Of a stretch of DNA of 64,000 nt, positions 10,821-19,678 are shown piece by piece. The stretch comes from Polyangiaceae bacterium (GTDB lineage Bacteria > Myxococcota_A > Polyangia > Polyangiales > Polyangiaceae), in contig JADJYE010000030.1 of NCBI GenBank assembly GCA_016719945.1, forward strand, positions 434,001 through 498,000, in the 5' to 3' direction. The position numbers and the translations under genes are program-made. The notes beneath the pieces were generated by a model. The model did no database searches, was not told where the DNA came from, and was given only the letters and a program-made list of their open reading frames with translations. How positions within the stretch are numbered: position 1 is the stretch's first letter; each line of letters begins with the position of its first letter.

Positions 10821-11458
10821 GCTTCATCCTCTTCGCCACGTGCGCGGCGGCGGTCGCCGCCGGGGCCGGCCTGGTCGCCGCGCGTCGAGCGCGCCGCGAG
10901 CCCGAGGACGACGAGCAGACCGCTGCCCCGCGTCCGCCTCCGCCAGTCGTCGAGCCCCCTGCCATCGCGGGCCTGCCGCTCGCAGTCGGAGACGTCGTGT
11001 CGGTCGAGGTGGACGACCCGGCGCGAGCAGGCGGGATCGGCCGCGCGCACAGTGAGCGCTGGCTGGAGGGGGCGCTCGTGCTCAAGGAGGGCGCCGAGGT
11101 CGTCGGCGCGGTGTTCGTGGCGCCCGAGGGTATTCGTCACGAGGCCGTCGTGGCGTTCGCTGCGCCCCGCAGGGACATCGGCTGGCTCACCCCCGTGGCG
11201 CTCGAGGTCACGGGGGAGCCGCCAACGTCGCTCGAGCTCGGAGGGATCGTGATGCAGCGCAAGCGTAGGCTCTTCGTCGAGATCGAGCGCCTTGGCCGGG
11301 GCGCGCCTGTCGTCCGCGGGGGCGCGGTGTTCGCGGAGTACGAGGCGACTGGCAGGGCGATGGGCATCGTCCTCGTGCTCGGCGCGAGCGCGGTCCACGC
11401 GTGGCACGGGGCGCGATACGAGCCCGCGGAGTACGACCACTGGGGGCGCGGGTCGTGA
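10817..11458 (+). CDS. Single-pass membrane protein of unknown function
   Basis: A 213-residue protein with an N-terminal hydrophobic segment (FILFATCAAAVAAGAGLVAA) followed by an RRARRE stop-transfer cluster. A beta-rich soluble domain then carries GDVVSVEVDD and LEGALVLKEGAEVVGAVFVAPE. The start is TTG overlapping the thiE stop (TTGA), and its own stop overlaps the next GTG start (GTGA). The domain is not recognised; it resembles small beta-barrel domains that regulate or buffer proteins at the membrane, but this is only an impression. The three genes probably form one operon. Confidence 0.65.
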   Translation: MSFILFATCAAAVAAGAGLVAARRARREPEDDEQTAAPRPPPPVVEPPAIAGLPLAVGDVVSVEVDDPARAGGIGRAHSERWLEGALVLKEGAEVVGAVFVAPEGIRHEAVVAFAAPRRDIGWLTPVALEVTGEPPTSLELGGIVMQRKRRLFVEIERLGRGAPVVRGGAVFAEYEATGRAMGIVLVLGASAVHAWHGARYEPAEYDHWGRGS

Positions 11459-12276
11459 GTGGGGCACACGACGTCGCCGCTGAGGTCGACGCGGCGTCCA
11501 TCCTCGCCGACGTCTTCGAGCTGCTCCGCGAGCACTTCGCGCTCGAGGCGTGGGGGCGCTTGCAGATCGAGATCGCCCGTCACCCGGACGGCGACCTGCG
11601 GGTGGCCGACGTGCAGGTGGAGGGGATCATCGGCGACGAGGCCGTGATCGAGCGGACCTTCGGCTCGCCGGCGGCGGCCCAGCTCGCGAACGTGCTCGGC
11701 AAGGCGATCGAGGCGCTCGCGGCGCTCGAGGGGGTCGACGTCGAGGCGACTCACGGCGGCACGTTCATCCGCGTCGACGACGCGGCGGGCGCTCCGGTCG
11801 CGGTCACGTTCCTGCCGGGGCTCGTGACCGCGCCGAGCCCTGCCTTCGCCTCGCAGCGCGCCGCCGTCGTCGCCGAGCTCAAGGCGCGCGCCGTCGAGCT
11901 GTCGGAGCGCTTCGGCGTGGGGCGCGACGCCGCGGTGGCCGCCGACGTCGAGGCGGGCCGCTGCGAGATCCAGCGCGGCGGACAGACCGTTGCGTCTTCG
12001 GCGCTGACCCTGATCGGCTCCTTCTCGCGGCCTCACCGCTCGTGGGTCTGGGCGGCGCACAACCCGACGCTCCCCGTGGCTGCGCGACGAAGCTGCAGCC
12101 AGGCGCTCGACGCCATGCCTGACCGCTCCGCGTGGGAGGTGTCCACGCCCGGGTTCGCCACCGACGAGCCGACCGCGTGGGCGCTCGCCGGCTGGGTCGC
12201 GCGGACGCGCGGGTGGATCGCCCTGCGCCTGGAGGTCGACGACGGCTTCATCGTCGTCGGGCTCTGGGACCTCTAG
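11455..12276 (+). CDS. Hypothetical protein with DUF6882-like end
   Basis: The start is GTG at 11455, overlapping the previous stop. The 273-residue product has an N-terminal alpha/beta region (LADVFELLREHFALEAWGR). Its C-terminal half has LIGSFSRPHRSWVWAAHNPTLP and GWIALRLEVDDGF. The second part resembles the DUF6882 family, for which no function is established. The stop codon TAG at 12274-12276 shares the CTAG with the holB stop on the other strand, so the two genes end on the same four bases. Confidence 0.6.
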   Translation: MSGAHDVAAEVDAASILADVFELLREHFALEAWGRLQIEIARHPDGDLRVADVQVEGIIGDEAVIERTFGSPAAAQLANVLGKAIEALAALEGVDVEATHGGTFIRVDDAAGAPVAVTFLPGLVTAPSPAFASQRAAVVAELKARAVELSERFGVGRDAAVAADVEAGRCEIQRGGQTVASSALTLIGSFSRPHRSWVWAAHNPTLPVAARRSCSQALDAMPDRSAWEVSTPGFATDEPTAWALAGWVARTRGWIALRLEVDDGFIVVGLWDL

Positions 12277-13308
12277 CTGCGCTCGAGGTCCCGGAGGGCG
12301 GCGCGCGCCGCCCCGGAGCGGCCGAGCTGGAGCATCAGCCGCGTGAGCGCCAGGCGTCGGAGCGGCGTTCGCCACCTCGAAGTCGGTCGCCGTCGCGAGG
12401 ACCGCCGTGAACGCCCGTGAGACGGCCGCGGCGCCGAGAGGATCGTCCGTCACCATGCGCCTCGCGGCGCGGTTGAGGTAAGCCGCGAGGCTCAACAGCT
12501 CGACCCGCGCCGAAGCGCGATCCAGCTCTGCCTTCTCCGCGACCTCGACCGAGCGGGCGGGGTTCTTGTCGGCAGCGGCGCGCAGGACCTTCTCGATGAA
12601 GGCCTTGCGCGCCCGCACGTGCTCCAGGTCGGCTGCGTAGAGGGCCGCGGTGACGCTGCCCTCTCCGAGCGCGATGGCCTCGTCGAGCGCGTCCGAGGCG
12701 ACCCCGCGAGCGATGAGCAGGCGGCGAAGCACAGCGGCGGACAGGGGTGCGAAGCGGACCGGCATCGTGCGCGAGCGGATCGTCGGCAAGAGCTTGTCGG
12801 GGCGCGACGTCAGGAGCACGAAGTGAGTTCGCGGGCGGGGCTCCTCCAGGGTCTTGAGCAGCGCGTTCCCCGCGTTGGGGGTCATGTCGTGCGCGTCGCG
12901 CACGATGAAGACGCGGGCCTGCCCCTCCGCGGGCGAAAACCCTACCTGCGCGAGCACGATCCTGCGCACCTGCTCGACGCTGATGCCCATCTTCTCGTCG
13001 AGCTTCTTCCCGGCGTCGTTCTTCAAGACGTCGACGTAGAGCCCCCGCTGCACGAGGACGACGTCAGGGTGGAGGGGAACCTGAGGCTCACTCGTCGAGA
13101 ACGTCACCGCCCGGCGACACGCGTCGCACGCGCCGCACCCCGTACCCCGCTCGCAGACGAGGGCCTGGGCGAAGCCAAAGGCGGCGAGCTCCTTGCCGGT
13201 GCCGTCGGGACCCTCGAAGCGATAGGCGTGGTGCGCGCGGCCACTGCTCAGCGCGCGGTGAAGGACCGCGATCGCCTCGTCTTGCCCGAGGACGTCCGCG
13301 AGCGTCAC
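12273..13308 (-). CDS. holB: DNA polymerase III delta-prime subunit (one frameshift)
   Basis: The N-terminal frame has clamp-loader features: LGQDEAIAVLHRAL, Walker A GPDGTGKE, a zinc module (CGACDAC), ARVFIVRDAHDMTPNAGNAL, and the SRC-like LLTSRPDKLLPTIRSRTM. Near 12368 the frame breaks after TDFEVANA and continues in another frame as LRRLALTRLMLQLG to the TAG at 12273-12275. A one-base error explains this. Delta-prime is the stator of the clamp loader and does not hydrolyse ATP well. It lies 13 bases downstream of obg on the same strand. Confidence 0.82.
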
Positions 13309-13321
13309 CGCCCAGCTCGCT

Positions 13322-14839
13322 CTACTTTTCGCGCTCGCCCGCTGCCGCGGGGCCCTTCGGCGTCGCGCGGCTTCGCGCGCGCCGCCGGAGCGCGATTGGG
13401 AGCCGCGGCCTTCTTCTTGGGAGCGGCCTTATTTTTCGCGCTCGCCCGCTATCGCGGGTCCCTTCGGCAGCGCGCGCCATGGGGCGCGCTGCCGGAGCGC
13501 GTTTGGGCGCAGGTTTCTTCTTGGGCGCAGGTTTCTTCTTGGGCGCAGGTTTCTTCTTGGGCGCAGGTTTCTTCTTGGGCGCAGGTTTCTTCTTGGGCGC
13601 AGGTTTCTTCTTGGGCGCAGGTTTCTTCTTGGGCGCAGCCTTCTTGGGAGCGGCCTTCTTCTTGGGCGCGGCCTTCTTGGGCGCGGCCTTCTTCTTGGGC
13701 GCGGCCTTCCGCCTTTCCTTCGCTGTGCTGCTCAAGAACGCGGCCAGCTCGTTCACCTCATCGGCCGTCGCTGGGGGCGGCAAGAGGACGGTCTTCGCGC
13801 CGCTGTCGCCGTCCTCTGCTTCGTCGAGGCCTCGGACTCGCCGGTAGAGCTCGAGCACGAGAGGCTCGAGGCCTTCACCGGTCGCGGCGCTGAGGAGGCG
13901 CAGGGGGATGCCGCGTCGAGCGAACGCGCGCACGAGCGCGGGGTACCTCTCGCGAACCTCAGTTAGATCGGCCTTGGAGAGCGCGACGACCTCGGGGCGA
14001 GCCGCGAGCTCGGGGCTGAACGTGAAGAGCTCGGAGCGCAGCGCGTCGTAGTCGGCGAGCGGCTCCCTCGCCGGATCGTGGTCGAGCGTCACCAGGTGCA
14101 GCAGCACACGAGTTCGCTCGACGTGCTTCAAGAACTCGATGCCGAGCCCGACTCCCTCGCTCGCGCCCGGGATGAGCCCCGGGATGTCCGCGATGACGAA
14201 GCTGGAGCCGCCCTGGCGCGCTCCCCCGAAGACGTCGACCACGCCCAGCGTGGGCACCAGGGTCGTGAACGGGTAGTCCGCGACGCGCGGGCGAGCCTTG
14301 CTCACCGCGGCGACGGTGGTGCTCTTTCCGACGTTGGGGAACCCGAGCAGCCCGACGTCGGCCATCACCTTCAGCTCGAGGCGCAGGTTCTTGGTCTCGC
14401 CCTGCTCGCCCTTCTCGGCCCTCCTCGGCGCGCGATCTTGGGCGGTCGCAAAGTGCTTGTTCCCTCGGCCGCCTCTCCCTCCGCGCGCCACGATGACGCG
14501 CTGGCCCTGGTCGGTGAGGTCCGCGAGGAGCGCGCCGCTGTCGTTGTCGAACACCTGCGTGCCCGCGGGGACCTTGACGACGCGATCGGCGCCACCTCTG
14601 CCGTAGCAGTCGCTGCCCTGGCCGTGCTCTCCGCGCTCCGCGGTGATCGTCCGCTGATAGACGACGTCTTGCAGGGACGACAGGCCCTCGGCCGCCTCGA
14701 GCACGACGTCGCCGCCCTTCCCGCCGTCACCCCCGGAGGGGCCGCCGAAGGGGACGAACTTTTCGCGGCGGAACGCCATCGAGCCGTTGCCTCCGTCGCC
14801 GGCGATGACGCGAATCTCGCAGTGGTCCACGAAGCGCAT
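13322..14839 (-). CDS. obg: Obg/CgtA GTPase with long Lys/Ala/Pro tail
   Basis: The protein shows the glycine-rich Obg domain (GDGGNGSMAFRREKFVPFGG) and a G domain with GFPNVGKST (G1), DIPGLIPGASEG (G3) and SKAD (G4). A tail of about 110 residues follows. Obg binds the 50S subunit and acts in ribosome maturation and stress control. Normal length is 330-430 residues; here it is 505. The tail is made of seven PAPKKK-type units plus two copies of a dispersed GC-rich repeat, so it is basic and probably unstructured. ATG at 14839 was chosen because it begins the conserved MRFVD. Divergent from the histidine kinase gene. Confidence 0.92.
   Translation of the reverse strand: MRFVDHCEIRVIAGDGGNGSMAFRREKFVPFGGPSGGDGGKGGDVVLEAAEGLSSLQDVVYQRTITAERGEHGQGSDCYGRGGADRVVKVPAGTQVFDNDSGALLADLTDQGQRVIVARGGRGGRGNKHFATAQDRAPRRAEKGEQGETKNLRLELKVMADVGLLGFPNVGKSTTVAAVSKARPRVADYPFTTLVPTLGVVDVFGGARQGGSSFVIADIPGLIPGASEGVGLGIEFLKHVERTRVLLHLVTLDHDPAREPLADYDALRSELFTFSPELAARPEVVALSKADLTEVRERYPALVRAFARRGIPLRLLSAATGEGLEPLVLELYRRVRGLDEAEDGDSGAKTVLLPPPATADEVNELAAFLSSTAKERRKAAPKKKAAPKKAAPKKKAAPKKAAPKKKPAPKKKPAPKKKPAPKKKPAPKKKPAPKKKPAPKKKPAPKRAPAARPMARAAEGTRDSGRARKIRPLPRRRPRLPIALRRRARSRATPKGPAAAGEREK
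13325..13394 (+). repeat. Dispersed three-way-junction repeat, copy E
   Basis: Starts TTTTCGCGCTCGCCCGCT and ends CCGGAGCGCG. The outer stem CGCGCTC/GAGCGCG encloses a CCCGC/GCGGG hairpin and a variable hairpin. This copy overlaps the obg stop and encodes its last residues on the opposite strand. See the finding on this repeat. Confidence 0.75.
13432..13501 (+). repeat. Dispersed three-way-junction repeat, copy D
   Basis: Same layout as copy E: CGCGCTC with GAGCGCG outside, CCCGC-TATC-GCGGG first, then a second hairpin with arms GGCAGCGCGC and GCGCGCTGCC. It lies inside the obg tail in the opposite direction to transcription. Confidence 0.75.
13505..13630. repeat. Seven 18-bp tandem repeats in obg tail
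   Basis: The unit GGGCGCAGGTTTCTTCTT occurs seven times without change. On the minus strand it encodes Lys-Lys-Lys-Pro-Ala-Pro. Related but less exact Lys/Ala/Pro units follow up to about 13710. It is a coding microsatellite, prone to copy-number change. Confidence 0.92.
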
Positions 14840-14891
14840 GGGGCCTCGGGTCTTATCACGCGCGCGAGCGGCCGTGGTAAGCAAGCACGCC

Positions 14892-16406
14892 GTGGCGGCT
14901 CGCGTCCTGCTGCTGGACGACAACCTGGACCTCGCCGAGAACGTCAAGGACGTCCTCGAGCGCTCGGCCGAGATCGCAGGCGCAGAGGGGAGCGTCGAGG
15001 TCGTCGTGGCCCACGACGCGAAGAGTGGCCTGTCGGTCGCGGCTGAGCGCACGTTCGACGTGGCCATCGTCGATGTCCGTCTCCCCGACGCCTACGGTGT
15101 CGACCTGATCGCGCCTCTCAAGCAAGCGATGCCGTTCGGCGAGGTCGTCTTGCTCACCGGCAACGCGACGGTCGAGAGCGCGATCAACGCTCTGCGGGCC
15201 GGTGCCTCGGGGTTCGTGCTCAAGTCGTTCCGCCCCGATGAGCTCGTCGGCGCGGTGCAGCAGGCGCTGCAGAAGGTCCGCTTGAGGCGGGAGCGCGAGA
15301 AGTACGAGCGACGCTACGACGCGCTCATGAACGCCGCCGAGGTGCTGATCCTCGGGCTCGATCGCGAGGGCGAGGTCGCGTTCTTCAACGCGAAGCTGTC
15401 CCAGCTGCTCGGCGCCGAAGGCACCGAGGCCCGCGGCGAGAGCTTCGTCGAGGTTTGGATCGACGAGCCGGATCGCAAACGCTTCGTCGCCGCGCTCGGG
15501 GACGCGCTTCATGGTCATCCGGCGAAAGAGTTCGAGGTCGGGATGCGGGACCGGGCGGGCGCCGTGCGCCGAGTGCTGTGGCGGCTCTCGGGCGTGACCG
15601 AGGACGATCCGCGCGCGCCGGACCACGTCTATGGCATCGGCGTCGACGCCACGGAGCGGCGCGCGCTCGAGCGTCGCGTGGCCAACGCCGAGGCCATGAA
15701 CGCGATGGCTCCGCTCGCGCTCGGCCTCGCGCACGAGATCCGCAACCCGCTCAACGCGGCCGTGCTCGAGCTGCACCTGCTCGGTCGCTCCATCGATCGC
15801 ATCGACGATCCCAAGCACAAGGAGCCGATGCGTCGCCGCGTCGAGGTCGTGGTCGGCGAGGTGCGGCGGCTCGAGCGGCTCGTGACCGAGTTCTTGGAGC
15901 TCGCGAGGCCGCGGCCGCCTCAGCGCGAGCGCGTCGAGCTCGACCGCGTCGTCTCCGATGTGCTGGACCTCGAGCTCGAGGCGGCGATCCGCTCGGGCGT
16001 CGAGGTTCAGCGCGAGCTCGCGCCGCGCTCGGCGATCCTGGGGGACGTCGAGAAGCTCAAGCAGGTCGTCCTCAACCTCGTCGTCAACGCGGTCGACGCG
16101 ATGCCGGAGGGAGGAGTGCTCTCGGCGCGGGTCGAGCGTCGAGGCGAGGACGTCGTGTTGACCCTCACCGACAGCGGCGGCGGCATCGACCCGCACCACC
16201 TCGCCGAGGTGTTCGACCCGTTCTTCACCACCAAGCCCGCAGGGACAGGGCTGGGCCTGGCGATCGTCCGCAAGCTCGTCGAGCAGCACGGAGGCCGCGT
16301 CGAGCTGTCGCCCACGCCGGGCGGGGGCACCACGGTCGCCGTCGCCATCCCCCGGGCGACAGAGGACGGGCGGCCGACCTCGAAGTCGCCGCCCCCTCTC
16401 TTCTGA
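14892..16406 (+). CDS. Hybrid response regulator-PAS-histidine kinase
   Basis: Domains in order: a receiver (VLLLDDN, phosphoacceptor Asp in VAIVDVRLPD, then LLTGNATV and the conserved Lys in LKSF), a PAS-like domain (ALMNAAEVLILGLDREGEV), the phosphoacceptor His in LAHEIRNPLN, and a HATPase domain with NLVVNAVDAM, DSGGGID and GTGLGLAIV. With receiver first, this is probably a cytoplasmic relay that receives phosphate from another kinase. No membrane segment is seen. Start is GTG at 14892; GTG at 14874 is possible. It faces obg divergently with a short shared promoter region. Confidence 0.9.
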   Translation: MAARVLLLDDNLDLAENVKDVLERSAEIAGAEGSVEVVVAHDAKSGLSVAAERTFDVAIVDVRLPDAYGVDLIAPLKQAMPFGEVVLLTGNATVESAINALRAGASGFVLKSFRPDELVGAVQQALQKVRLRREREKYERRYDALMNAAEVLILGLDREGEVAFFNAKLSQLLGAEGTEARGESFVEVWIDEPDRKRFVAALGDALHGHPAKEFEVGMRDRAGAVRRVLWRLSGVTEDDPRAPDHVYGIGVDATERRALERRVANAEAMNAMAPLALGLAHEIRNPLNAAVLELHLLGRSIDRIDDPKHKEPMRRRVEVVVGEVRRLERLVTEFLELARPRPPQRERVELDRVVSDVLDLELEAAIRSGVEVQRELAPRSAILGDVEKLKQVVLNLVVNAVDAMPEGGVLSARVERRGEDVVLTLTDSGGGIDPHHLAEVFDPFFTTKPAGTGLGLAIVRKLVEQHGGRVELSPTPGGGTTVAVAIPRATEDGRPTSKSPPPLF

Positions 16407-16418
16407 GCTGTTCGCCCG

Positions 16419-17114
16419 TCAGCCGACGAGTCGCGAGGGCGGCTTCATCGGCAGGCCGGGCTTGGAGCCCGGCGCCGAGGGGATCGCCTTCGGGATGAGC
16501 TCGCCTTCGAGCGCAGAGAGCGCCGAAAACACGCGCTCCATCCCGAAATCGAGGGCAGCCTCGCGCTGGAACACGGCCGGCACCTTCATGAGCTTGAGAC
16601 AGGTGAGCTTGCCGAGGTCGATCTCGCGCTCGAGGAAGGCTTCGAAGGAGCCGAACCCCTTCGCCTGGTACAGCTCCCGGAGCTGGATCTCGCCGAGCAG
16701 CTGGCCGATGTCGTAGAAGCCCTTGTCGAGGCGCTTCCGGAGCGTCCGGATCTTCTGCGTCTGCGTGTGGAGATCCGCGATCTTCTGCTTGATCTCCTCG
16801 GCGCCGCTCGGCGTGCGGATGGTCGCCCGCGCGCTGCCGGGGGGGGCCGGCTCGGCCGCCCGGGCACGCGCCTCGGCCGCGTGCTTGGCCGCGTGCCTCG
16901 CCGCCCACGGCGCAGCGCCGCGGAGCCCGAGCTTGCGCTTGGGGTTCGACGCTCCCGACTTCGCGTCGTCCGCGGAGGAGCCTTTGCCCTCTTTGGAGCC
17001 CGCGGCCTTCTTCCCCGCGGACTTCGCGGAGCCCGCCGGGGCCTTCGGGGCAGAGCCCTTCGACGAGCTCGCGCTCGCCTTTTTCGCGTCCTTACCGGTC
17101 TTCGCCTTGGACAT
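16419..17114 (-). CDS. Histone H1-like basic N-terminus fused to helical domain
   Basis: The first 65 residues are Lys/Ala/Ser/Gly-rich, like bacterial histone H1-like DNA-binding tails. After a linker, residues from about 105 form a helical domain with IRTLRKRLDKGFYDIGQLLGEI, ELYQAKGFGSFEAFLE and REIDLGKLTCLKLMKVPAVF. This resembles short helical modules of phage and plasmid proteins that accompany a helix-turn-helix, though the family name is not certain. A role in nucleoid organisation or gene control is inferred. ATG at 17114. It is divergent from the diacylglycerol-kinase-like gene; the 79 bases between hold a CCAGG/CCTGG inverted repeat at 17154-17170. Confidence 0.65.
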   Translation of the reverse strand: MSKAKTGKDAKKASASSSKGSAPKAPAGSAKSAGKKAAGSKEGKGSSADDAKSGASNPKRKLGLRGAAPWAARHAAKHAAEARARAAEPAPPGSARATIRTPSGAEEIKQKIADLHTQTQKIRTLRKRLDKGFYDIGQLLGEIQLRELYQAKGFGSFEAFLEREIDLGKLTCLKLMKVPAVFQREAALDFGMERVFSALSALEGELIPKAIPSAPGSKPGLPMKPPSRLVG

Positions 17115-17193
17115 GAGTGTGAGCTGCGCTTACCAAATTTCCCCCGCGAATGTCCAGGTTAATCGCCTGGAGCGCGCTATAAGGAGGCTCACG

Positions 17194-18276
17194 ATGACAG
17201 GACCGGACGATCGCGGCCAAAGCGAGCCCCCGCGGCCGAGCGCGGGCGGGGCGGGAGGACGCATCGCCGTCGTGGTCAACGGCAACGCGAAGAGCGTGAC
17301 CCAGGAGGTCATCCACACCCTGGACCAGATCCTCGACGGCGGCGATCTATATGTGTCTCGCCGTGTCGAAGACAGCGAGGCCATCGCCAAGAGCCTGCTC
17401 GACCGGGGGTACGACACGCTGCTCATGGGGGGCGGCGACGGGACGTTCACCGTGGTGGTGACCGCCGTGGTCAAGGCGGCGCGGGCGCGCGGGGTGAGCC
17501 CTCCGAGGTTCGGGCTGTTGCGTCTCGGGACCGGCAACTCGCTCGCCTGGGTCGTGGGGGCGAGCAACACCGGCAGCGGGCCGCGCGTCGCGAAGGCGCT
17601 GTCGGCGGACATCGCGCGGCTGAGAGCCGACGCCGGCAGCCGGCCGCTTCGCCTGGTCGAGGCCGAGGGGATGATGTCGCCGTTCTGCGGCTTCGGCATC
17701 GACGCGAACGTCCTGAATGACTACGCCGAGACGAAGAGCCTGTTCTCCAAGGTGCCCTTCATGAAAGCGGGCGGAGTCGGGACCTACGCCTTCGCGGCCG
17801 TGACGCGGACCATCCCCGGGTACCTGTTCAAGGCGACGCCCCACTGCAGGGTCATCAACCGCGGCGGCGACGCGCTGCGCGTCGGTCCGAACGGCGGGCC
17901 GGTCGGTGCGCCGATCCGCGCTGGCAGCGTGATCTACGAGGGGCCAGCGACGCTCGCGTCAATCTCGACCATCCCGTACTACGGGTTCGGCTTCCGCATG
18001 TTCCCACACGCGGACGAGCGCTCCGACAAGATGGCCCTCAGGGTCTCCACCATCTCGAGCGTCATCTTCACCCGCAACTTCCCGGCGATTTGGCGCGGGG
18101 AGTACTACAACCCCCAGGTCTTGTTCGACTTCTTCGTCGACGACGTCGAGCTCGAGCTCGATCCCCCGACGAACTTTCAGATCGGCGGGGACATCATCGG
18201 CGCCCGCTCGAAGGTGCGCGCGCGCCTCACCGACCCCGTCCCGGTGGTCGACTTCTACGCCCCGCCGCGGGGGTAG
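17194..18276 (+). CDS. Diacylglycerol/lipid kinase family protein
   Basis: The catalytic domain shows IAVVVNGNAK, the nucleotide loop LLMGGGDGTFT and LRLGTGNSLA, followed by a beta-sandwich C-terminal half (GFGIDANVLNDY). Members phosphorylate diacylglycerol, sphingosine-like or undecaprenyl lipids; which lipid is unknown. A perfect AAGGAGG ribosome site at 17181-17187 fixes the ATG at 17194. The protein is soluble but may bind the membrane. It ends against the LIC_10091-like gene with a palindrome between the stops. Confidence 0.85.
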   Translation: MTGPDDRGQSEPPRPSAGGAGGRIAVVVNGNAKSVTQEVIHTLDQILDGGDLYVSRRVEDSEAIAKSLLDRGYDTLLMGGGDGTFTVVVTAVVKAARARGVSPPRFGLLRLGTGNSLAWVVGASNTGSGPRVAKALSADIARLRADAGSRPLRLVEAEGMMSPFCGFGIDANVLNDYAETKSLFSKVPFMKAGGVGTYAFAAVTRTIPGYLFKATPHCRVINRGGDALRVGPNGGPVGAPIRAGSVIYEGPATLASISTIPYYGFGFRMFPHADERSDKMALRVSTISSVIFTRNFPAIWRGEYYNPQVLFDFFVDDVELELDPPTNFQIGGDIIGARSKVRARLTDPVPVVDFYAPPRG

Positions 18277-18282
18277 CGCGCT

Positions 18283-18302
18283 CGCTCTAGCCGGCTAGAG
18301 CG
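18283..18302. terminator. Palindrome between convergent genes
   Basis: A perfect 20-base palindrome (half site CGCTCTAGCC) lies between two convergent stops, and includes the stop codon of the minus-strand gene. It has no T-run, so a bidirectional rho-independent end is only partly supported. Confidence 0.45.
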
Positions 18303-19602
18303 TGTTCTCGGTGCACAAGGCGAAGAAGCTCGCCGTGGGCTTGTTGCCGTAGCTCGCCTCGAAGTCGCCGATCTTGGAGAGCACCGTCGTCGTGCGGTGT
18401 CCCTTCATCGCCTTCGGGTGGGGCTTGCCTTGGTCGAGGTAGGCGCGCACGAACACCGCGTCCGACGTCTTCGGCAGCGCCTTCACGTTGCGCAGCCACT
18501 TGGCCCAGGTCTTGGGCTCGAGCAGGTACTGCTCGACGTTGCTGACGTAGAACACCCCCACCTCCAGCTTCTCGCGGGTCAGGTATTGAGCGAGCTGGGG
18601 CAAGGCGTGGTCGCCCGCGAAGTCTCCGACGAGCGGCACGATCCGGCCCTCTTTCTGCATCTTCTGCACGACCCGAAACGCCTCGTCGGTCGCCAAGTAC
18701 CCGCCGGTCTTGCCGGAGGGGCTCTTGGTCTCGAGCAGCTCGCGGAGCGTCGGATAACGCCGGCCGTTCGTCGAGTGCAGCTCGAACCGCAGCTCCAGCC
18801 CTTCCTTGTGGAACGTGGCGTGGTCCTTGGACAGCGTCTTCTTGTCGTCCGCCGAGAGCTTCACCCCATAGCCCTCGATCCGCTTCATGAGCCTCGAGTG
18901 CGCGGCTTGGTAGCTCGCCTCGGTCGCCGGCGCCTTGGTCGCGGCAGCGAACACCGCGTCGATGCCGGCGTCCTTCGCGAGCGAGCCGGCCTCCGGGGTG
19001 GGGCGGCCCGCCAGGAGCGCAAGGAACTCCGCGCGATCGGCGGCCTCCTCGAAGCTCGCCCGGTACAAGAGGTGGATGAGCATGTTCGCGCGGCGGATAT
19101 CGACGACGAACGCGAGCGAGGGCTTGGTCAGCGCGATGTAGCTGAAGTTCTGCTCGGGGCCGACGCCGACGTAGACCGACGGCGGCTCGCTGCGCGCAGC
19201 GAGCGCCTCGGCGGTCTGCAGGTAGCTGGTCTCGTTCGAGATGAGGTTGTCGGAGAAGAAGTACGTGTCGGGCTCGGAGAGGTCGTTGACCAAGTCGGCG
19301 TACCGGATGGCCTGGACCTCGGCGGCGCGGGCTGCGGAGGCCGAGGGCAGGGCGCTCGAGCTTGGCGTCGCCGAGTCCGGCGCGGTCGCGATCAGCGAGG
19401 GGCCGGCCGGCGCGCTCGTGCCAGCCGAGCCCGACGCTCCGTCCTGCATCGACGATGAGGTCGCGCAGGAGATCGTGGCCGCGGAGACGAGGGTGACGAG
19501 CCCCAGGAGCGGCAAGACGCCCCTCGCGAGGCGGCTCAGCGCGCCCCCGCGGCTGACCCCACGTCGTCCTGCCCACGCGATATCGGACCCGGCTCTGCTC
19601 AT
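18295..19602 (-). CDS. LIC_10091-like lipoprotein
   Basis: The C-terminal 330 residues match the LIC_10091-like family: TYFFSDNLISNETSYL, YVGVGPEQNFSYIALTKPSLAFVVDIRRANMLIHLLY, and LVGDFAGDHALPQLA. The fold is Rossmann-like and related to methyltransferases, but no reaction is established. The start ATG at 19602 follows AAGGAGG. The N-terminus has Arg residues, a hydrophobic stretch and ATISC, so it is probably a lipoprotein or Tat-exported protein, followed by a Ser/Ala/Pro linker. It is divergent from the HEAT-repeat gene. Confidence 0.75.
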   Translation of the reverse strand: MSRAGSDIAWAGRRGVSRGGALSRLARGVLPLLGLVTLVSAATISCATSSSMQDGASGSAGTSAPAGPSLIATAPDSATPSSSALPSASAARAAEVQAIRYADLVNDLSEPDTYFFSDNLISNETSYLQTAEALAARSEPPSVYVGVGPEQNFSYIALTKPSLAFVVDIRRANMLIHLLYRASFEEAADRAEFLALLAGRPTPEAGSLAKDAGIDAVFAAATKAPATEASYQAAHSRLMKRIEGYGVKLSADDKKTLSKDHATFHKEGLELRFELHSTNGRRYPTLRELLETKSPSGKTGGYLATDEAFRVVQKMQKEGRIVPLVGDFAGDHALPQLAQYLTREKLEVGVFYVSNVEQYLLEPKTWAKWLRNVKALPKTSDAVFVRAYLDQGKPHPKAMKGHRTTTVLSKIGDFEASYGNKPTASFFALCTENTL

Positions 19603-19678
19603 CACGCCTCCTTCTTGCCATGAAACGCCCCCGGCACGGCTCGCTGTTCCGAGCTTTGTCACGTGGTAGGCTCCCAGC

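Noticed and set aside
13505..13630. Seven identical 18-bp repeats as CRISPR or attachment site
   Set aside because: They are contiguous without spacers and encode the Lys/Pro tail of Obg.
14787..14891. Longer N-terminus of the hybrid kinase
   Set aside because: It overlaps the obg start region and adds no domain; the GTG at 14892 starts the receiver directly.
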